Assembly (NCBI RefSeq): GCF_901709675.1
Contig: NC_051087.1
Coordinates: forward strand, 11,374,384 to 11,438,383
Origin: Syngnathus acus
Taxonomy: Eukaryota; Chordata; Actinopteri; Syngnathiformes; Syngnathidae
Direction: 5' to 3'
DNA length: 64,000 nucleotides
Below are positions 1-14,884 of the stretch, piece by piece. The notes beneath the pieces are model-generated. The model was given only the letters and a program-made list of their open reading frames with translations, did no database searches and was not told where the DNA came from. How positions within the stretch are numbered: position 1 is the first letter of the stretch; the number at the start of each line of letters is the position of its first letter. The translations under genes and the position numbers were made by a program.

Positions 1-2039
1 TTCTCATGGTGTCAGAGGTTTTAGAGGCCAAAATAAGGCATCGGTGGCAGCCTCCAAATTTTACATGCAGTAAAAATCCTGACAGGTAACTAGGTTACTA
101 TTACTCTGGGTTTAACACACTAGAGAGGGATGTGTTAATAACTAATAATTATCAGTAATTGCACAGGAGACTCAGTGTAATGAAACAATTTTGCTTCAAA
201 GTGTTCAAGTAGGTCTCATTATTAATGCATGTTATTCAATCTTTTAACCCACGTAACCATACTTTGTTTCCCTCTGCCACCTCCTCGACATAACATAACA
301 GTGAAATTCATTAACTTGACTTGCACCAGTTCTTTTTTCTCCAGAGGGATTTTTTATGAACACAGAACTCTCACTACTGTAATTAGCAGCCAAATTAGTT
401 TTCTGCGTTGTTCATCATACTAAACTTGAGGGAAAAGTGGTCAGTACAGCAGAGGGACTGAAGCCTTGCAATAACTGCCCTAAAGTGTTGAGATATATCA
501 AACAGTTTCTAAGTGTTGACCATGCATTCCAATAGAAAGCAATTACAGTTCTGCATAACACCATTTGCTATTTCTATTTTCTGTTTACATTCAACTACAG
601 TATCTCCGCTCTTATTTGGACTTGACCTGTTCCTTTAAGCATAGTGCACGGAAATTTTATTTGGATTTAATCTCGTGGTCAAGGCTGTATGAAGTTTTAT
701 AACTACACAATGGACCATGTTCTACTACAACAGTGTTGAAATTACCCTGTCATTTTTTTGATTAAATAAAGGGTTTTGAAATCTGTTCATTTCACAATGT
801 TCTATTTTTTATCAGAACCTCTCTTTTACCCATCCATCCCTTTTCTGAAATGTTTTCCTCCAACACCCGATTGTGAAGAATTAGCGATGGCCTGCTTTCC
901 ATTCATGAAACTGAATTTTTTTATCAGGAAAATGAAACTAGCTTCCATTTTTAATTTGATCAATTTGCTTTGGATAAATGAAAAATAAATGTGTAACTTT
1001 GAGATGAATAACTTTAAATTAATAACAATAATTCATACTAAAGCATTCTTAAAACTGTATTTTTAAAAAGCTGATAATCTACAATATCTTTTATGAAAAA
1101 CATGTCCCCTCCCACAATTGATTGACCTGAAGCAAATTTTCCTCTTAAATGAATGAACGTAGAATTGATCTATCCCAGCCGCAGAACCAAGAAGACGCCT
1201 GGCAAAGACAGGACGGATGGGAACCCCATGTTCAGACTCTAAAACCTTGTCTGCAACTCCGCCAGTGGGAAGGATAAAAAGGGTAAAAAATAATCAATTG
1301 CCAAAGCACAACATGGTAATACATAAACTGCCAGGAAAACATAACCTCCTTGGCAAAGGTAAAAAGGGTAAACAAATTGTTATTTGCTGCGGCAAGAAGA
1401 AGTGGTCTGCTGTTAACTGTGTGTTTGTGTCTATGTGTGCATGTGTGCATTTGTGTCTTGCAAGTATGTCTTTGTGGGTATTTGTACATGTGCATTTGTG
1501 TGTTATGTTTGCGAGTTCACAGAGCCTTTATGTTATGTCTTTATCTCCACGTTCAAATCCCGTCTTGTTTGCTCTGCTCTGTAGCTAAACCAGCATGAGG
1601 CGCAACACTTAAGGTTTTCATTCCTCAGCTTCTGGGTAAGGGTAATGCATGAATGTGCACGAGAATGATTGGGAGAAAATGAATGTGAAGCGGAAGCACA
1701 AAGAATTATAAATTGACAGTCTTTGTATGTGCATGCATGTACTGTATGAATCATAATTTACCTCTGTCTGAAAATGACAATTTTGTATTCCCCCCCAACC
1801 GTTCATCCCGCTTTCCTATAACACATCACCTACTCTATGTGTATCCATGCACTTTAATCTGCCTCTCCATGTTTACCTTACCTTGGTGTCTGATCTCATG
1901 CTTATGCTCAAGTCATTGAGTAGCAGTCACCAACATTCAAGAGATCACTCCGTGGAGCATAATGTATTGGGGGCGGCTTAGGGGCTCATCAGTTCTCCAG
2001 GCTTAACTATGATGGGTGGTGTGAGAGTGTGTGTGTTCA
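1..2039. other. Intergenic, AT-rich, no gene seen
   Basis: Only short open frames without protein character occur. Degenerate GT-rich sequence lies at about 1415-1510. Nothing else can be supported. Confidence 0.7.
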
Positions 2040-2051
2040 ACACATACATTT

Positions 2052-2386
2052 CCATCCATCCATTTTCAATACCACGCGGGCGTGCTGGAGCCTATCCCAG
2101 CAGTCATCGGGCAGTAGGCTGGGGACACCCTGAACTGGTTGCCAACCAATCGCAGGGCACACAGAGACGAACGACCATTCGCACCCGCACTCACACCTGG
2201 GGGCAATTTGGAGTGCTCAATTGGCCATATTTTTGGGATGTGGGAGGAAACCGGAGTGCCTGGAGAAAACCCACGTGGGCACGGGGAGAACATGCAAACT
2301 CCACACAGGGAGGGTCGGAGGTGGAATCGAACCGCCACCCTCTTAACTGTGAGGCGGACGTGCTAACCAGTGCCTCACCGAGCCGC
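2052..2386 (-). mobile_element. Short retroposon copy 1, with exact 12-bp target-site duplication
   Basis: A 335-bp copy of a common teleost dispersed repeat (contains GGGAGAACATGCAAACTCCA and GAGGCGGACGTGCTAACCAG), flanked on both sides by ACACATACATTT (2040-2051 and 2387-2398). The CCAT repeat at its left edge is the simple 3' tail, so the element reads on the minus strand. Related copies lie at 23832-24138 and 61285-61596. An open frame across it (2009-2554) is not a gene. Family name not assigned. Confidence 0.85.
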
Positions 2387-2427
2387 ACACATACATTTTC
2401 TTACAGAAAAGCCCCTCTAAAATTGGT

Positions 2428-2503
2428 GTGTGTGTGTTTGTGTGTCTGTCTGTGTGTGTGTCTGTCTGTATATGTGTGTGTGTGTGTGCGTGTGTGTGTG
2501 TGT
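2428..2503. repeat. Imperfect GT/GTCT microsatellite
   Basis: GT dinucleotides are interrupted by TTTG, CTGT and GTC units just after retroposon copy 1. Confidence 0.85.
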
Positions 2504-5160
2504 AAATGTGAAGTGGAGATCTTTGTCACATGTTATATTGTGTGCTATAATTAGTGTATTGAACCAAATGTCAATGTAAAAGCACCGAGATTTAAAGGGA
2601 TTTAAGCTTGTATGAATGCTCCTATCCCTCATGACAAGAGGGACAAAGTTTTAGAAATAAACGATTTTCATATCCCCAAATGAATATCACAGTCTCATGA
2701 ATTACTGTGATGGTGACATGTGGTATATTTTGTATTTGCTTTGTTCCAAAAGCTATTAAAAGATAGTTTTGAATGCTCAAAGATGAGCGGTTCTTCTGCC
2801 ATTTGTACATTGCATTGTGCATCCTAAGTGAGAGCAGTGTCAGGAATGTAGTATAAATATTTAAGACATGGCATTCACATAAAGGAGAACAAAACGTGAC
2901 AATAAAAAGGCATCTGTTTCTCTCTTGATGTCTTGATGTTTCCAAAAGAACTGCAATGACAAAACAATCAACAGGCTGACAAATGCACGACAAAGAAACA
3001 AAACATGTTTCTCTTTCCTAACATGCTGCACTGTAATCAAACATAAAAAAATCTATACTGCTCCCCTCAACACTGATGTTAAATCACATATTTTACATGC
3101 AATGAAATTAGTTCACCTAACCCACTCTTGCTGAATGTAAATCCCACAAAGCATTCATTTTGAAGAACATCATCATTATTTAATTTTCCCCAGAAAGTGA
3201 ACAACACAATTTCGTTTGATTACGAGCTGTGCGCTCATGCATTATAAACAACTCAATCATTTCATTACATTTCAAGTCATTGCAGGGGAATGGCGCACGC
3301 TAAATCAGTATTCATCAGTCCACATTACTTGTTTGATGATAATTTCTCATTTCACAAGATTAAACAGCATATTATTGCCAAAGACCTACATAAAGCATCG
3401 GGGGCCTCAATTTCCGAGAAACGCAGAAGAGAATTTATGGAAAGGGAAACCACACTCAAATTAGGATATATTTTGGGATATTTGGTTGGGTTGTATAAAG
3501 AACTAATTTAGTTCCCAGAAAATATCATTACACACAGTAGCAGTCACCAATGTGCATATGTACACGTCTCATAAGTTTGGAGAATGATTGGTGTGTAAGA
3601 TCCAAGTGCTCCTTCCTCAGCACCCTGCGAGCAGACAGCAGTTGTCCAGAGTGCCAGTCAGAATGTAGGTTCACTCACAACGATCAAAGAGTGCTCCAAG
3701 CACCAACGGATTTAATGTACCCACATGATGAACGGGTAGAGAGAATTAAGGGGACGGGCTGGGGCAGAGAAAAGGGGGTGAGATGGAATGAGGGGAAGAA
3801 ATCGACGAGCAATGTGAAGAAGGAATGAAAGCTCCAAAGCGAGTACGACGGTAACACTGGAAGCAGAATGGCTGAATGACGACAAGGATGTGAGAATAGG
3901 AGATGAGGAACTGATGGAGAAATAGGGAACAGAGGGAGGAAGATGGGTAGAAAAAAGGAGAGGAAAACGCTATTAGTGAAAATGAATGGAGAACTAAGAA
4001 CCTCGGGCTGAAAGCTGCTTAGCAGCATAAGGGATGATTGCAACTATCACATCGCTCCTCATCTTTTTTCCCAAAAGTTGCTGCCTTCCAACAATACATA
4101 AAGAATCCACTGGAGTGATGACTGGGAAATGTAAAGTGGGCCAAACAAGGAGGAAGAAAGGAAGGAGGAACTTAAGGCCTGAAAGCGTGGTTTCAGTTTT
4201 CTCTTATCACTTTTTTCTTTTCAGTTCCAACTCACCAGCTAATAGTACAGCTCAAATTTTATTTGTCTTAATAAAACATTTATTTTTGCCAGGCTCGATG
4301 CAGTTTCACAAGTTTTCACAAAGGTTTAAACCCTCAAAAACGGCATAATTCATATTTGCGTACAGCAACAGCGTGTGACGAGAAAAAAACTTTCAATAAC
4401 ATTTCATCTTTAACATGTCTATATGAAACACACAGTTTGAAGATGACTGAATAGAAACTGTAAGAGGTGCTTGTAAAAGTATGACCACTATAAATGTCCA
4501 AAAATACCGCCGAATTCCAAAATGGAGATAAAATAACGCATATGGGTACAAAATGATTCTATTCACCTCTATTTGTGGTGAGCCTATATTTACAGTGTTA
4601 TTCCTACTTTGTGTACAAGGTTTAGGAGGCACAAGGTTTTGGAAATACATTAATTTTGCACAAACTTTATATTAGGAAACTATGTGCCTGTCATGGACCT
4701 TAAATTATCTGGTTAACTGGTAAGCTAACTGCCAGGCAAATTTATCTATCTACAAAAACCAGCTCACTCGCTGGCAAGCTCAAACATGAACACTGGTGTT
4801 GTGAACAAGTTTCGTGAATTGATTCAGTGACATTATCTGTGACCTTGATACGAGTTTTGTTATTGTTTGTTTGTTTGTTTGTTTGTTTGTTTGTTTGTTT
4901 GTTTTCCTGGCATTTTTGTGACCCTATTCCAACAAACACCAGAAAGTCTTTTATGAGTTTAGCTCGGAATGGTTTCTATGATGTGGCATTCATGACCATC
5001 TCAAATGTAAGGAGGAACAACAAACACGGCACATCAGGAAGCAGTCATTAAATACACAAACTATTACCTAGAAATATACACACTTCAAATATTTTTAACC
5101 CATTTTGTGGCTCAGGTCTGATGTGTTCCCCTCTTATCATGACTCCAGGCATTATTTATG
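2504..5160. other. Intergenic, no gene seen
   Basis: Mostly unique AT-rich DNA. A purine-rich stretch (AGGA/GAGAA) lies at about 3730-3990 and a TTTG microsatellite at 4864-4905. Open frames here are short and featureless. Confidence 0.7.
4864..4905. repeat. (TTTG)n microsatellite
   Basis: About ten uninterrupted GTTT units. Confidence 0.95.
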
Positions 5161-5168
5161 CTCTATAG

Positions 5169-5729
5169 CAGTGGTCCCCAACCTTTTTTGCGCCACGGAC
5201 CGGTTACATGTCAGAAATATTTTCGCGGACCGGCATTTATATAAATAAATAATACATTTATATAAATAAATAAATAAATAATACATTTATAATAAATATA
5301 TAAATACGATGAAATAAAATGATACGACTGACATAAAAACAAGTACAAATGACAAAAATAAAACTCACCATTACGTTGAATTAGTGGGAGCACTGTTTGT
5401 TTCTCAGAAACGAGCCGGTCCCATCTAGACGTAATCGGAGACAATGACACCCGAAGTGATTAAGGTTTGTCTTTTATTGCAGGATGCTTGGTCTCCATGT
5501 GTTGAAGCAGTTTTGAATGCTTCATTGCCTGGTTAGTTAGCCTGTCGCCACATATTAGCTTTGCGGGCTCGACTGGGGAAACATGTCACGTGACCGGGAC
5601 GAGTGTCTTCACCTGAATTAATTGATCGTCGATAAAAAAAAAAAAAAAAGTTCTGTGCGGCTTGGCGGCCCGGTACCAAGTGACCCACGGACCGGTACCG
5701 GTCCGCGGCCCGGTGGTTGGGGACCACTG
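5169..5729. mobile_element. Non-autonomous hAT-type DNA transposon with 8-bp duplication
   Basis: A 561-bp element with terminal inverted repeats CAGTGGTCCCCAACC / GGTTGGGGACCACTG, bounded by the direct duplication CTCTATAG at 5161-5168 and 5730-5737. An 8-bp duplication and CAG..CTG-type ends mark the hAT superfamily. The centre includes an (ATAAAT)n-rich stretch and degraded sequence; no intact transposase is present. Inner subterminal copies of CGGACCGG occur at both ends. Confidence 0.92.
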
Positions 5730-5737
5730 CTCTATAG

Positions 5738-7498
<1,761 letters not shown>

Positions 7499-7987
7499 AT
7501 GTCTTTCTTGCCACTCAAGTACATACATACATACGGTAGGTTGATATTCAGATACTGTATACAAATCATAATCAAAGTCAAAGTCTGCTTTATTGTCAAT
7601 TTCTTCACATGCCAAGACACACAAAGAAATCGTAATTACGTTCCCACTATCCCACGGTGACAAGACATAGTACACAATATACATACAAGTAAACAACACA
7701 AAAAAAATAGAAACAAGAAGGCACAAACAATGAATAAATAAGAGTGATGAATAAATCATAATAATAAAATAATAATAATCATCATAATATCATATTAATA
7801 AACATTTTATTTAACGATGTCTTTTTTGCCACTCAAGTACATGCATACATACATACAGTAGGTTGATATTCCAATATATACAAATCATAATAATCATCAT
7901 AATTATAATATTGGTAAAAATGGTATTTGCAGATGTCTTTCTTGCCACTCAGGTACATACATAAATACACTTCGTTGATATACCAAG
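7499..7987. repeat. Three-unit minisatellite (unit about 115 bp), first unit interrupted
   Basis: Three direct copies begin with ATGTCTTTCTTGCCACTCA-like sequence at 7499, 7818 and 7933 and continue with a CATA run and GGTTGATATTC. Copies 2 and 3 are adjacent, about 115 bp apart. Copy 1 is lengthened by a LINE insertion at 7573-7752. The third copy is truncated or diverged. Confidence 0.85.
7573..7752 (-). mobile_element. 5'-truncated LINE 3' end nested in the minisatellite
   Basis: A 180-bp insert flanked by AAATCATAAT at 7563-7572 and 7753-7762. On the minus strand it reads TTGACAATAAAG near its end and finishes in GACTTTGACTTTG, resembling the 3' end of the plus-strand LINE at 54011-54912 (TGACAATAAAG then GTCTAA units). 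It is therefore a heavily 5'-truncated copy of a related L2/Rex1-like element, inserted after the minisatellite formed. Confidence 0.85.
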
Positions 7988-10900
7988 AGCCGTGGCATGC
8001 ACTGAGGGTCTTCATATTTTGCGCATGGGAATCACCTGTCATCGTAAATTCATATTTCAAGTCGGTCTTCTGGGATCATCTGTGAAATGCACCTTGCTTT
8101 TTCTTCTTGGGCAGAGACTCATGTGTTGAATCCTCACAGGACCCTTTTCCCATTAAGAAGAGACAAATAGGCAAATCTGTCTATTCATTTTACTCATTTT
8201 ACTAGCTTGTTGATTAATTATTAGCGTTACATGACCAGAGACAATAACCAGTCAAAGATGTATGTCACAGAGAGAATCGGGTCACTTTTCAATGATTTAA
8301 TTTCTCAAGTATTTTTATAAATAAACTGGAAGTACAGAATGTTTTTTTCATCTCTGCAGGACTTACAAGTGCACTCATTCAAAAGCTCATCTAAGACGCT
8401 TCCAAATTTGCTCGTTTCTGCTGCTGAGCTTTCACAAGGTGCTTTTTTCACTGGTTCTTCATTTGACATGCTGGCCATCGTGTCAAGTAGTAAATCTTTG
8501 ACAAGTTGCTGGTTAGCTGGATATGAGAAAAAAAATTAACTCACAAAAATCCGGACAATTGTAAAGAAATAAACATGACAAATCAAAAAGGACTTAGCTG
8601 TCTTTGTATCTTGGAGCAACCAAAGTAGCACTGTGAAAGAGGCGCTGCTTCAACATTAGAGAAGCACCTGTCTCTAGAAGAGTGAGACTCGTCTTTATTC
8701 CCATGTCAGTATCTGCCATAGTACCATGTCAGAGAAAGGATAGCAGGTATTACATCAGCACATATTGCAGTCTCTACATTCATTGATTTTGTGACTTCTT
8801 CAAATGGTGCCAGGACAGTCACAGTATTCTCACAACCAACATGCACAGGTTTACAATCAGAGTAGTTGGAAAATGGTACTCACTTGCGTAGAGATTGAGG
8901 GTGCGTTTTTGATCAAGGATGCTTTGTAGCACGTGCTATTCCATCTTACGTGAACATCCTGCTGCAGCTATTTTTTTGGTGGCATTTTAAGGTCAAACTG
9001 GATGTCTCGAAGGTGTGAGGAGGCCAGAGAAGAATGGTTACAATTACCTACTGTTTTTCTTGCAAAAATCAGTGTCACTCACTGCGTTTTAAGGTGAAGT
9101 GTATGTGAGACTCATCCCAGCCTCTGCACTCCCAGTTCATCCACAGCTTTGCACATGTTACTGGGGTTTTCTCGTAATAGTTTAAGTGCGTGCAGTACGT
9201 GCTAGCTACGGTCGCTGTAACATGACAGAGAGAGAGTAGAGTGGGGCAGGGTACACGAGGAAACAAGGCTAATCAAACAGTGGCTGCAAGCGTCTACTGC
9301 ATCTGGTTTAATTTTAAAATCATTAAAAAGGCCGCTTTAGCTGTCCATCATGTTGTTAAGGTCGGCTTCTCATGATACAGCTTGTGGTAGTTTACACGTC
9401 CTCCTCTCACAACCCGGAGTTCAGGCTCATTCTAAGCTTATATTTGACTTGGTACTTAGATGAACCAAAGCCTCTCCCTTCTTTTTCTCTCAAATTTATA
9501 GATTTTAAGATCCATCTATTTAGAGCTCAGTTCACGTCTCCAAGTCTAACCACTTGCCTGATGTATTCTGAGCCTTACACTCAATTCCCCAGTGTCATTC
9601 ACTCTCCACCTACAACTTCACCTTTTACACATCGTTCACAAGTGGACCTGAGAATTATACCCAACTGAGAATGAACTCTGAAAAAAATCAAAAGACACCC
9701 AATGCTATTTCAATTAATGCCCTAAGGCATACGGCAAAATCAAGTATTGGAATTAGAGTGGAGAAGGACTAGGGTATTACTTCCCTTCAGGCCTCAAGGG
9801 GTTAAAAAAATCACTCGACCAATGTTGAAATGCTGGTTTGATTCACCTCAGGAGGATGACGTGAGTGTGTGAATTGTGAGGCCTGTGCACTTTTTGTGAG
9901 TTCTTTGAAATGTTTAAAGCGAGCGATCCTCATATGAGTGTGCATGTGTGAGTGTTGATATTCCTTTTGCAATAAATAGACAGACATTTGAGAGTTGCCC
10001 CCTGGCGTTCCTCGCTTTAGTGCATTTTAGACTAGCTAAGCTCCCCCAGAGCCAAACGTCTAACTGGATCTGTCAGTATTGACAAAGAAAAAACACACTT
10101 CCTGCTTACCCAGAATATAATTCATGCTACGAACCTTCATGCTGAAATAAACCACTTAAAACTCATTCATATTCTCGACCACTCACAAACTAGTTGACTG
10201 TTACACAATTCTCTAAGATGTTGTCCTTTATCTCCCTTTATAATGATTTTAACATTATTCATCAGGTTTTAGAGTACTTCAAAGTAAACTTCTTAAATAA
10301 ATAAATATGTCTTCATTTGAGGGATAGTTTTTAAACTGTGCTACAACCAAAGAGGTGGGGCACCTTTGTGAAGCAGGAGAGAAACTTGGCTCATTTGAGG
10401 CTGAACTTTAAATTCAAAATAATAAAAATTCCGAAATACAGGTTTGTACTTACCTAAATTTAGATTTTAATTTTGAAACAGGAGACTGACATTTACTGTC
10501 GCTCAGAGTATTATATAATGAGACAATGACTTATGGTAAGAAATACTGCCTTTGTCTTGCACGATCGAAGGAGAAGAATCGTATTTCCATTAAATCAATG
10601 AGATTGTGCTTTATTGTAATGAATAATGCATTGCTCTTGAAAAGCTACCTCTCCACACTTCCAAACCATTTCTCATGCTGTGGTCAGACCACATGTGAGT
10701 TGAGCATTTCAGACAGTACCATTCCATATGGGCAAGCAGCGGATAAGCGTGACTGGATGAAGGGTGATGGGGATGATGCATTTGCTGCGACATGAGCGGG
10801 GGTGTCCCTACCATTTGAAAATGTGAACTTTCTGTCGTGCACAATTGATGTTGAGAATATACTTTCTATATCACACACACACACACACACTCAGACAAAG

Positions 10901-11402
10901 TGTGGTGAAATATACAATGTAATCATTGCAGTCTGTAGGCAGAGAGAGGCATACAACACAGCCAGCTTCCTGTATCAGCCAAGCTAGAGAGAAAAAGGAG
11001 CAGGCTTGGAGAATTGGGAAAGAGCAAGTTCCGATTACTGCACTGACTTGTTTATAACTCTAGAACTGTGACCCAAGATAACATTTAACAGCCAATGTAG
11101 CACAATCACCGGCCGGCAAACTTTTGTTTGCTTGTTTTCAGAAATGAACGAGGATCCCTTTTTGTTTTCCACTCAAAGCAAGCCCCCCGTGGTTCCTGTG
11201 GCAGGGCGATGTGATATTCCGTGTTCAGTCTGAAGATAGAATCACCATGCCACTTGGGGTCTGAGTCATTATAGGTTTGCTTGTGTAAGAACGGATGCAA
11301 ACTTGATTGTTCACTCAGATGTGGAAATTGATCTACTAACTGGGCATTTGTACAACATTGTGCAAAATTGCAGAACAGTTCTTTTTTTCACATTGAGGAG
11401 TA
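7988..11402. other. Intergenic, no gene seen
   Basis: Unique AT-rich sequence with a short CA run at 10873-10890. Open frames at 8339-8539, 9372-9668 and 10526-10795 have no recognisable protein character. Confidence 0.65.
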
Positions 11403-12050
11403 CCGTATTTTCCGGACTATAATTCGCAGTTTTTTTCATAGTTTGGCCGGGGGGGGGGTGACTTATGATCAGGAGTGACTTATATGTGAAATTATGAACA
11501 CATATCATTTCACATGTTATTTTTACACTAAACTGCAAGAGGGCACTCTAGGCCTGTGGAATAATTGGAACTGCATCTGACGATGAGTCTGACGTAAGCG
11601 ACGTAGAAGAGGAAGTGCCACATCTTCTACCTTCGGAGTTAGCAGAGTTGTTTAAAAGTGACACAGAGGATGAAGATTTCATTGGATTTAGTGATCTGGA
11701 GTAACACGGATGGTTCGATAAACTTGTTAGCATGTTATTTATGCTAAAGTTATTTGAATAACTCTTAATATGTTATGTCGGGAACATTCTCAGTTCCTTG
11801 TTTATGTGTCATGTAACATTAGCATACCGTACAATTATTCAGCCTGTTGGTGCTTCGATTCTAGTTTTATTTTAAATTGCCTTTCAAGATGACATGTCTG
11901 GTCTTGGTGTTGGATTTTATCAAATAAATTTCCCCCAAAAATGCGACTTATACTCCAGTGCGACTTACATATGTCTTTTCCTTCTTTATTATGCATTTCA
12001 TGACTGATCTGACTTGTACTCCGGAGCAATTTATAATCCAGAAAATACGG
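11403..12050 (+). mobile_element. pogo/mariner-like DNA element A, with transposase C-terminal relic
   Basis: A 648-bp element with inverted ends CCGTATTTTCCGGACTATAA and its complement, flanked by TA on both sides, as for Tc1/mariner/pogo insertion. Inside, 11558-11704 encodes a 48-residue acidic tail ending DTEDEDFIGFSDLE then a stop, like the acidic C-termini of pogo-type transposases. The rest of the transposase is missing. A second, shorter relative (element B) starts 246 bp further on. Confidence 0.75.
11558..11704 (+). pseudogene. Transposase C-terminal fragment, pogo-like
   Basis: An open stretch of 48 codons then TAA, rich in Asp, Glu and Ser (ASDDESDVSDVEEEV, then LAELFKSDTEDEDF). 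The DDE catalytic region is absent. The assignment to pogo-like transposases is from recalled family character and the TA-flanked ends, not from a search. Confidence 0.5.
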
Positions 12051-12296
12051 TAAATACAGTGAAGTATACAGATTACTTTAGCACGCGCAATGTGAGGTAC
12101 CAAATCGGATCTGGTTTGACGAATCGCGATTGCTGATTTTACGTTTTAGAAATTGCACATCTCAAAGGCATTTGAAGTGCAAATGGCACCACCACCATGC
12201 ATAATCATGACAAGGAAGTGCAGGTAAAAGATGCGACGGAGATGGAATATTTCCAATTTGTGTAAACATGTTTCAAACACCATAAAAAAAATGTTA

Positions 12297-12708
12297 CCGT
12301 ATTTTCCGGACTATAAGGCGCACCTAAAAACCTAAGATTTTCTCAAAAGCAGACAGTGCGCCTTATAGTCCGGTGCGCCTTATATATGGACCAAATTCCT
12401 CAATTTAAACTGGCCCAAAATATTGTGTCATGAAATCAATCATAAGTGGCCCGCTGAAGACTATGAATCATGAATCAAAAAGTCTATGGATCATTATTTT
12501 GTGATTATAAAGTAATTTGTTGCGTCTGAAGTTGAAATAGAAAAGATAAAATGGAGAATGATTTGATTTGGATTAAAAATCTGACATGATGCATTAATGG
12601 TGCGCCTTATAGTCCGGTGCGCCTTATATAAGGACACAGTTTTAAAATGGGCCATTCATTGAAGGTGCGCCTTATAGTCCGGTGCGCCTTATAGTCCGGA
12701 AAATACGG
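12297..12708. mobile_element. pogo/mariner-like MITE B
   Basis: A 412-bp element with the same ends (CCGTATTTTCCGGACTATAA), flanked by TA at 12295-12296 and 12709-12710. The motif GTGCGCCTTATAGTCCGG recurs at about 12356, 12600 and 12665, so both ends carry multiple subterminal copies. No coding content. Confidence 0.85.
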
Positions 12709-12710
12709 TA

Positions 12711-14884
12711 AATATGTCTTTTGATTGATGGAACTTTGGACCTCCACAAGGTGGAGCCATGTCATATCAGCTAAGATATAAAACACCTCAAATGCAGCTC
12801 TACTGCCACCCTCTTACCTTTGTTTTGCTCATCACTTACTGTTCCAACACTGCACCTCTCTTAGAGCCATTACATCCATTAAGTTCCACTCAGGAGCTCC
12901 CTGACTGTGAACCCATACCATTCTGACATCCTTTACGCCTGTTCAAGTCCTCGGAACACACATAAGACCGATTCCCATTCCTTTAATAACTCTCTGGAAG
13001 AGTCTCAGTCTTCGCGCGTATGTTAAGCCCTATTGATCTCCAGTAGAGAGGCAAGGCCAGCAGTCCACCATGTGCAGTGTTGACCTTGTCTCCTTCTGAG
13101 TAATTAATTAAAACGTCACAGCGGGGCTGACAACTGATAGATTGCCCCCTTGTTGATTGTTGCTGTTGTGGCAGTCGAGAGCACATCCACGTGCCGACAC
13201 GCTGAGCTGAGGCGTGTGCATTCAAACTGAGTTGAAAAGAACCAGGGTGTATCAGGAGCAACATTGATCCGTTCACAGTGAAAATAGCAGTATGAATATG
13301 TGAGGATTCGATGTGTGTATGTGTACACATACATACATACATTCATTAATTTAAAAAAGTACATTAATGATGATGCAATTGCAATCTGCATCTGAAAAAA
13401 AAAAATAGTATATATATGGTCATAGAATGTGCTGTATCTGTTGCTCTTCCCTTCTTTACTTGCCACTCATAAAATTGTGCCCTCCATCCCTTATCAACCC
13501 CCTTCATCCCAGCCAGCCAACCAGAACTGCAGTATGTCAGCCCCAGTTCATCATGTTTGGTCTCCCTTTAAAACTTCCCACCTATATGGCTTTCCTTTCT
13601 AGAGTACACTGACAGCGTTGGCAAGGCACAAATTAGATGGTAGCCAGTAGATGTTTTGATCATTTTGATTAATGTTAGCATACTCAGTGGAAAATGATTT
13701 ATAGTTCTCATTTCAATTAATACGTTGTCCTTTTTGCCCTTACAGTACATTTGTTCCACTAAGAGAAGTAGTGCCTACAAGCATACTTCAAAGTCTTGCT
13801 AAAGAGGAAAGGCTTCATGATACCAAAGGAATGGCTTATGACATACAGTAGCATCCTACCAATGAGGTAAATTCTATTTACTGAGAGAAATTCAAATGAA
13901 TTCACTTGCTCGAACGAATGAACATAGATAAATGGAAAACTATTTCCACTTTAACTAACTTGTAAGAATAATATCGCCACAAAATATATATATATATACG
14001 TATATATATATATATATCTTGTTTGTCCTTGTTTGTATCTTTTTATATCTTTTTGTGGGTTGCAATATAATTTTGGATGATCGCCAAACTGTTATAGTGC
14101 ACCTGTATACGATCAACATTACAAAATTGAATCTAAGAATCTAATCCCAGGAGTATCATTTATGTTGCTGACTATAAAGTAAAATAAAGCACTTGAGATG
14201 AAGAGGGCCTTTGACTCATATTAATATTACTTAGCAAGAATTTTCCCTGTAGACTGCATAAAGTTGTTTCTGCAGTATGAAAGAATCAAGGACACTAATG
14301 GAAGAATTATTTGCCGCAATAGCACTGTCCAGACGCACCATTCATCACCTCCCAGAGAGGGAAAATGTTACAGCTGACTAAACTTACTATATCGTCAACA
14401 ATCTAGTGGGAGAGTGTAATGCGTTGTACTAATGGCCTTACAGACTTTCAAAAGCACTTTTTTAAGTGCTCTTCTATTCTACTATCAATTAAATCACTTT
14501 TCACATGTATATTTGCCTGTTTGCAAGTTTTGCTAATAGTCAATGTACAATGCAAACGACATAAAAATGCATATGAGAAAGTGAGGTCACTGAACAAAGT
14601 AGCGACTTAAAGAACTATTGTAAAGTAAACAAAGAAGATGTCACATGCAATCTAGTTAGGTCACAAGTGCAGTAATTAAACATTATACAATAATTAAAGC
14701 ATGAAAAAATAAAAATCATATTTTGTACATTTGACAAAATAGTTATTTTTCTGAAGTGAGATGCTGGCATTCATTTGAAGAAAAATAAGTGACTCAGAAA
14801 GCGAGATTTAAAATTTTTCATTACCTCAATATACTTTTGCCATGTGTTTTCCCGTCATAGCTTTTAACCTCTAATATAATATTT
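12711..14884. other. Intergenic, no gene seen
   Basis: Unique AT-rich DNA with an alternating TA tract at 13983-14018 (centre TACGTA). Open frames are short and unremarkable. Confidence 0.7.

Noticed and set aside
2009-2554. 181-codon open frame
   Set aside because: It runs through retroposon copy 1 and a GT microsatellite; no protein character.
7499-7987. CRISPR-like array of spaced direct repeats
   Set aside because: Units are about 115 bp with diverged copies in a vertebrate genome; this is a minisatellite with an insertion.
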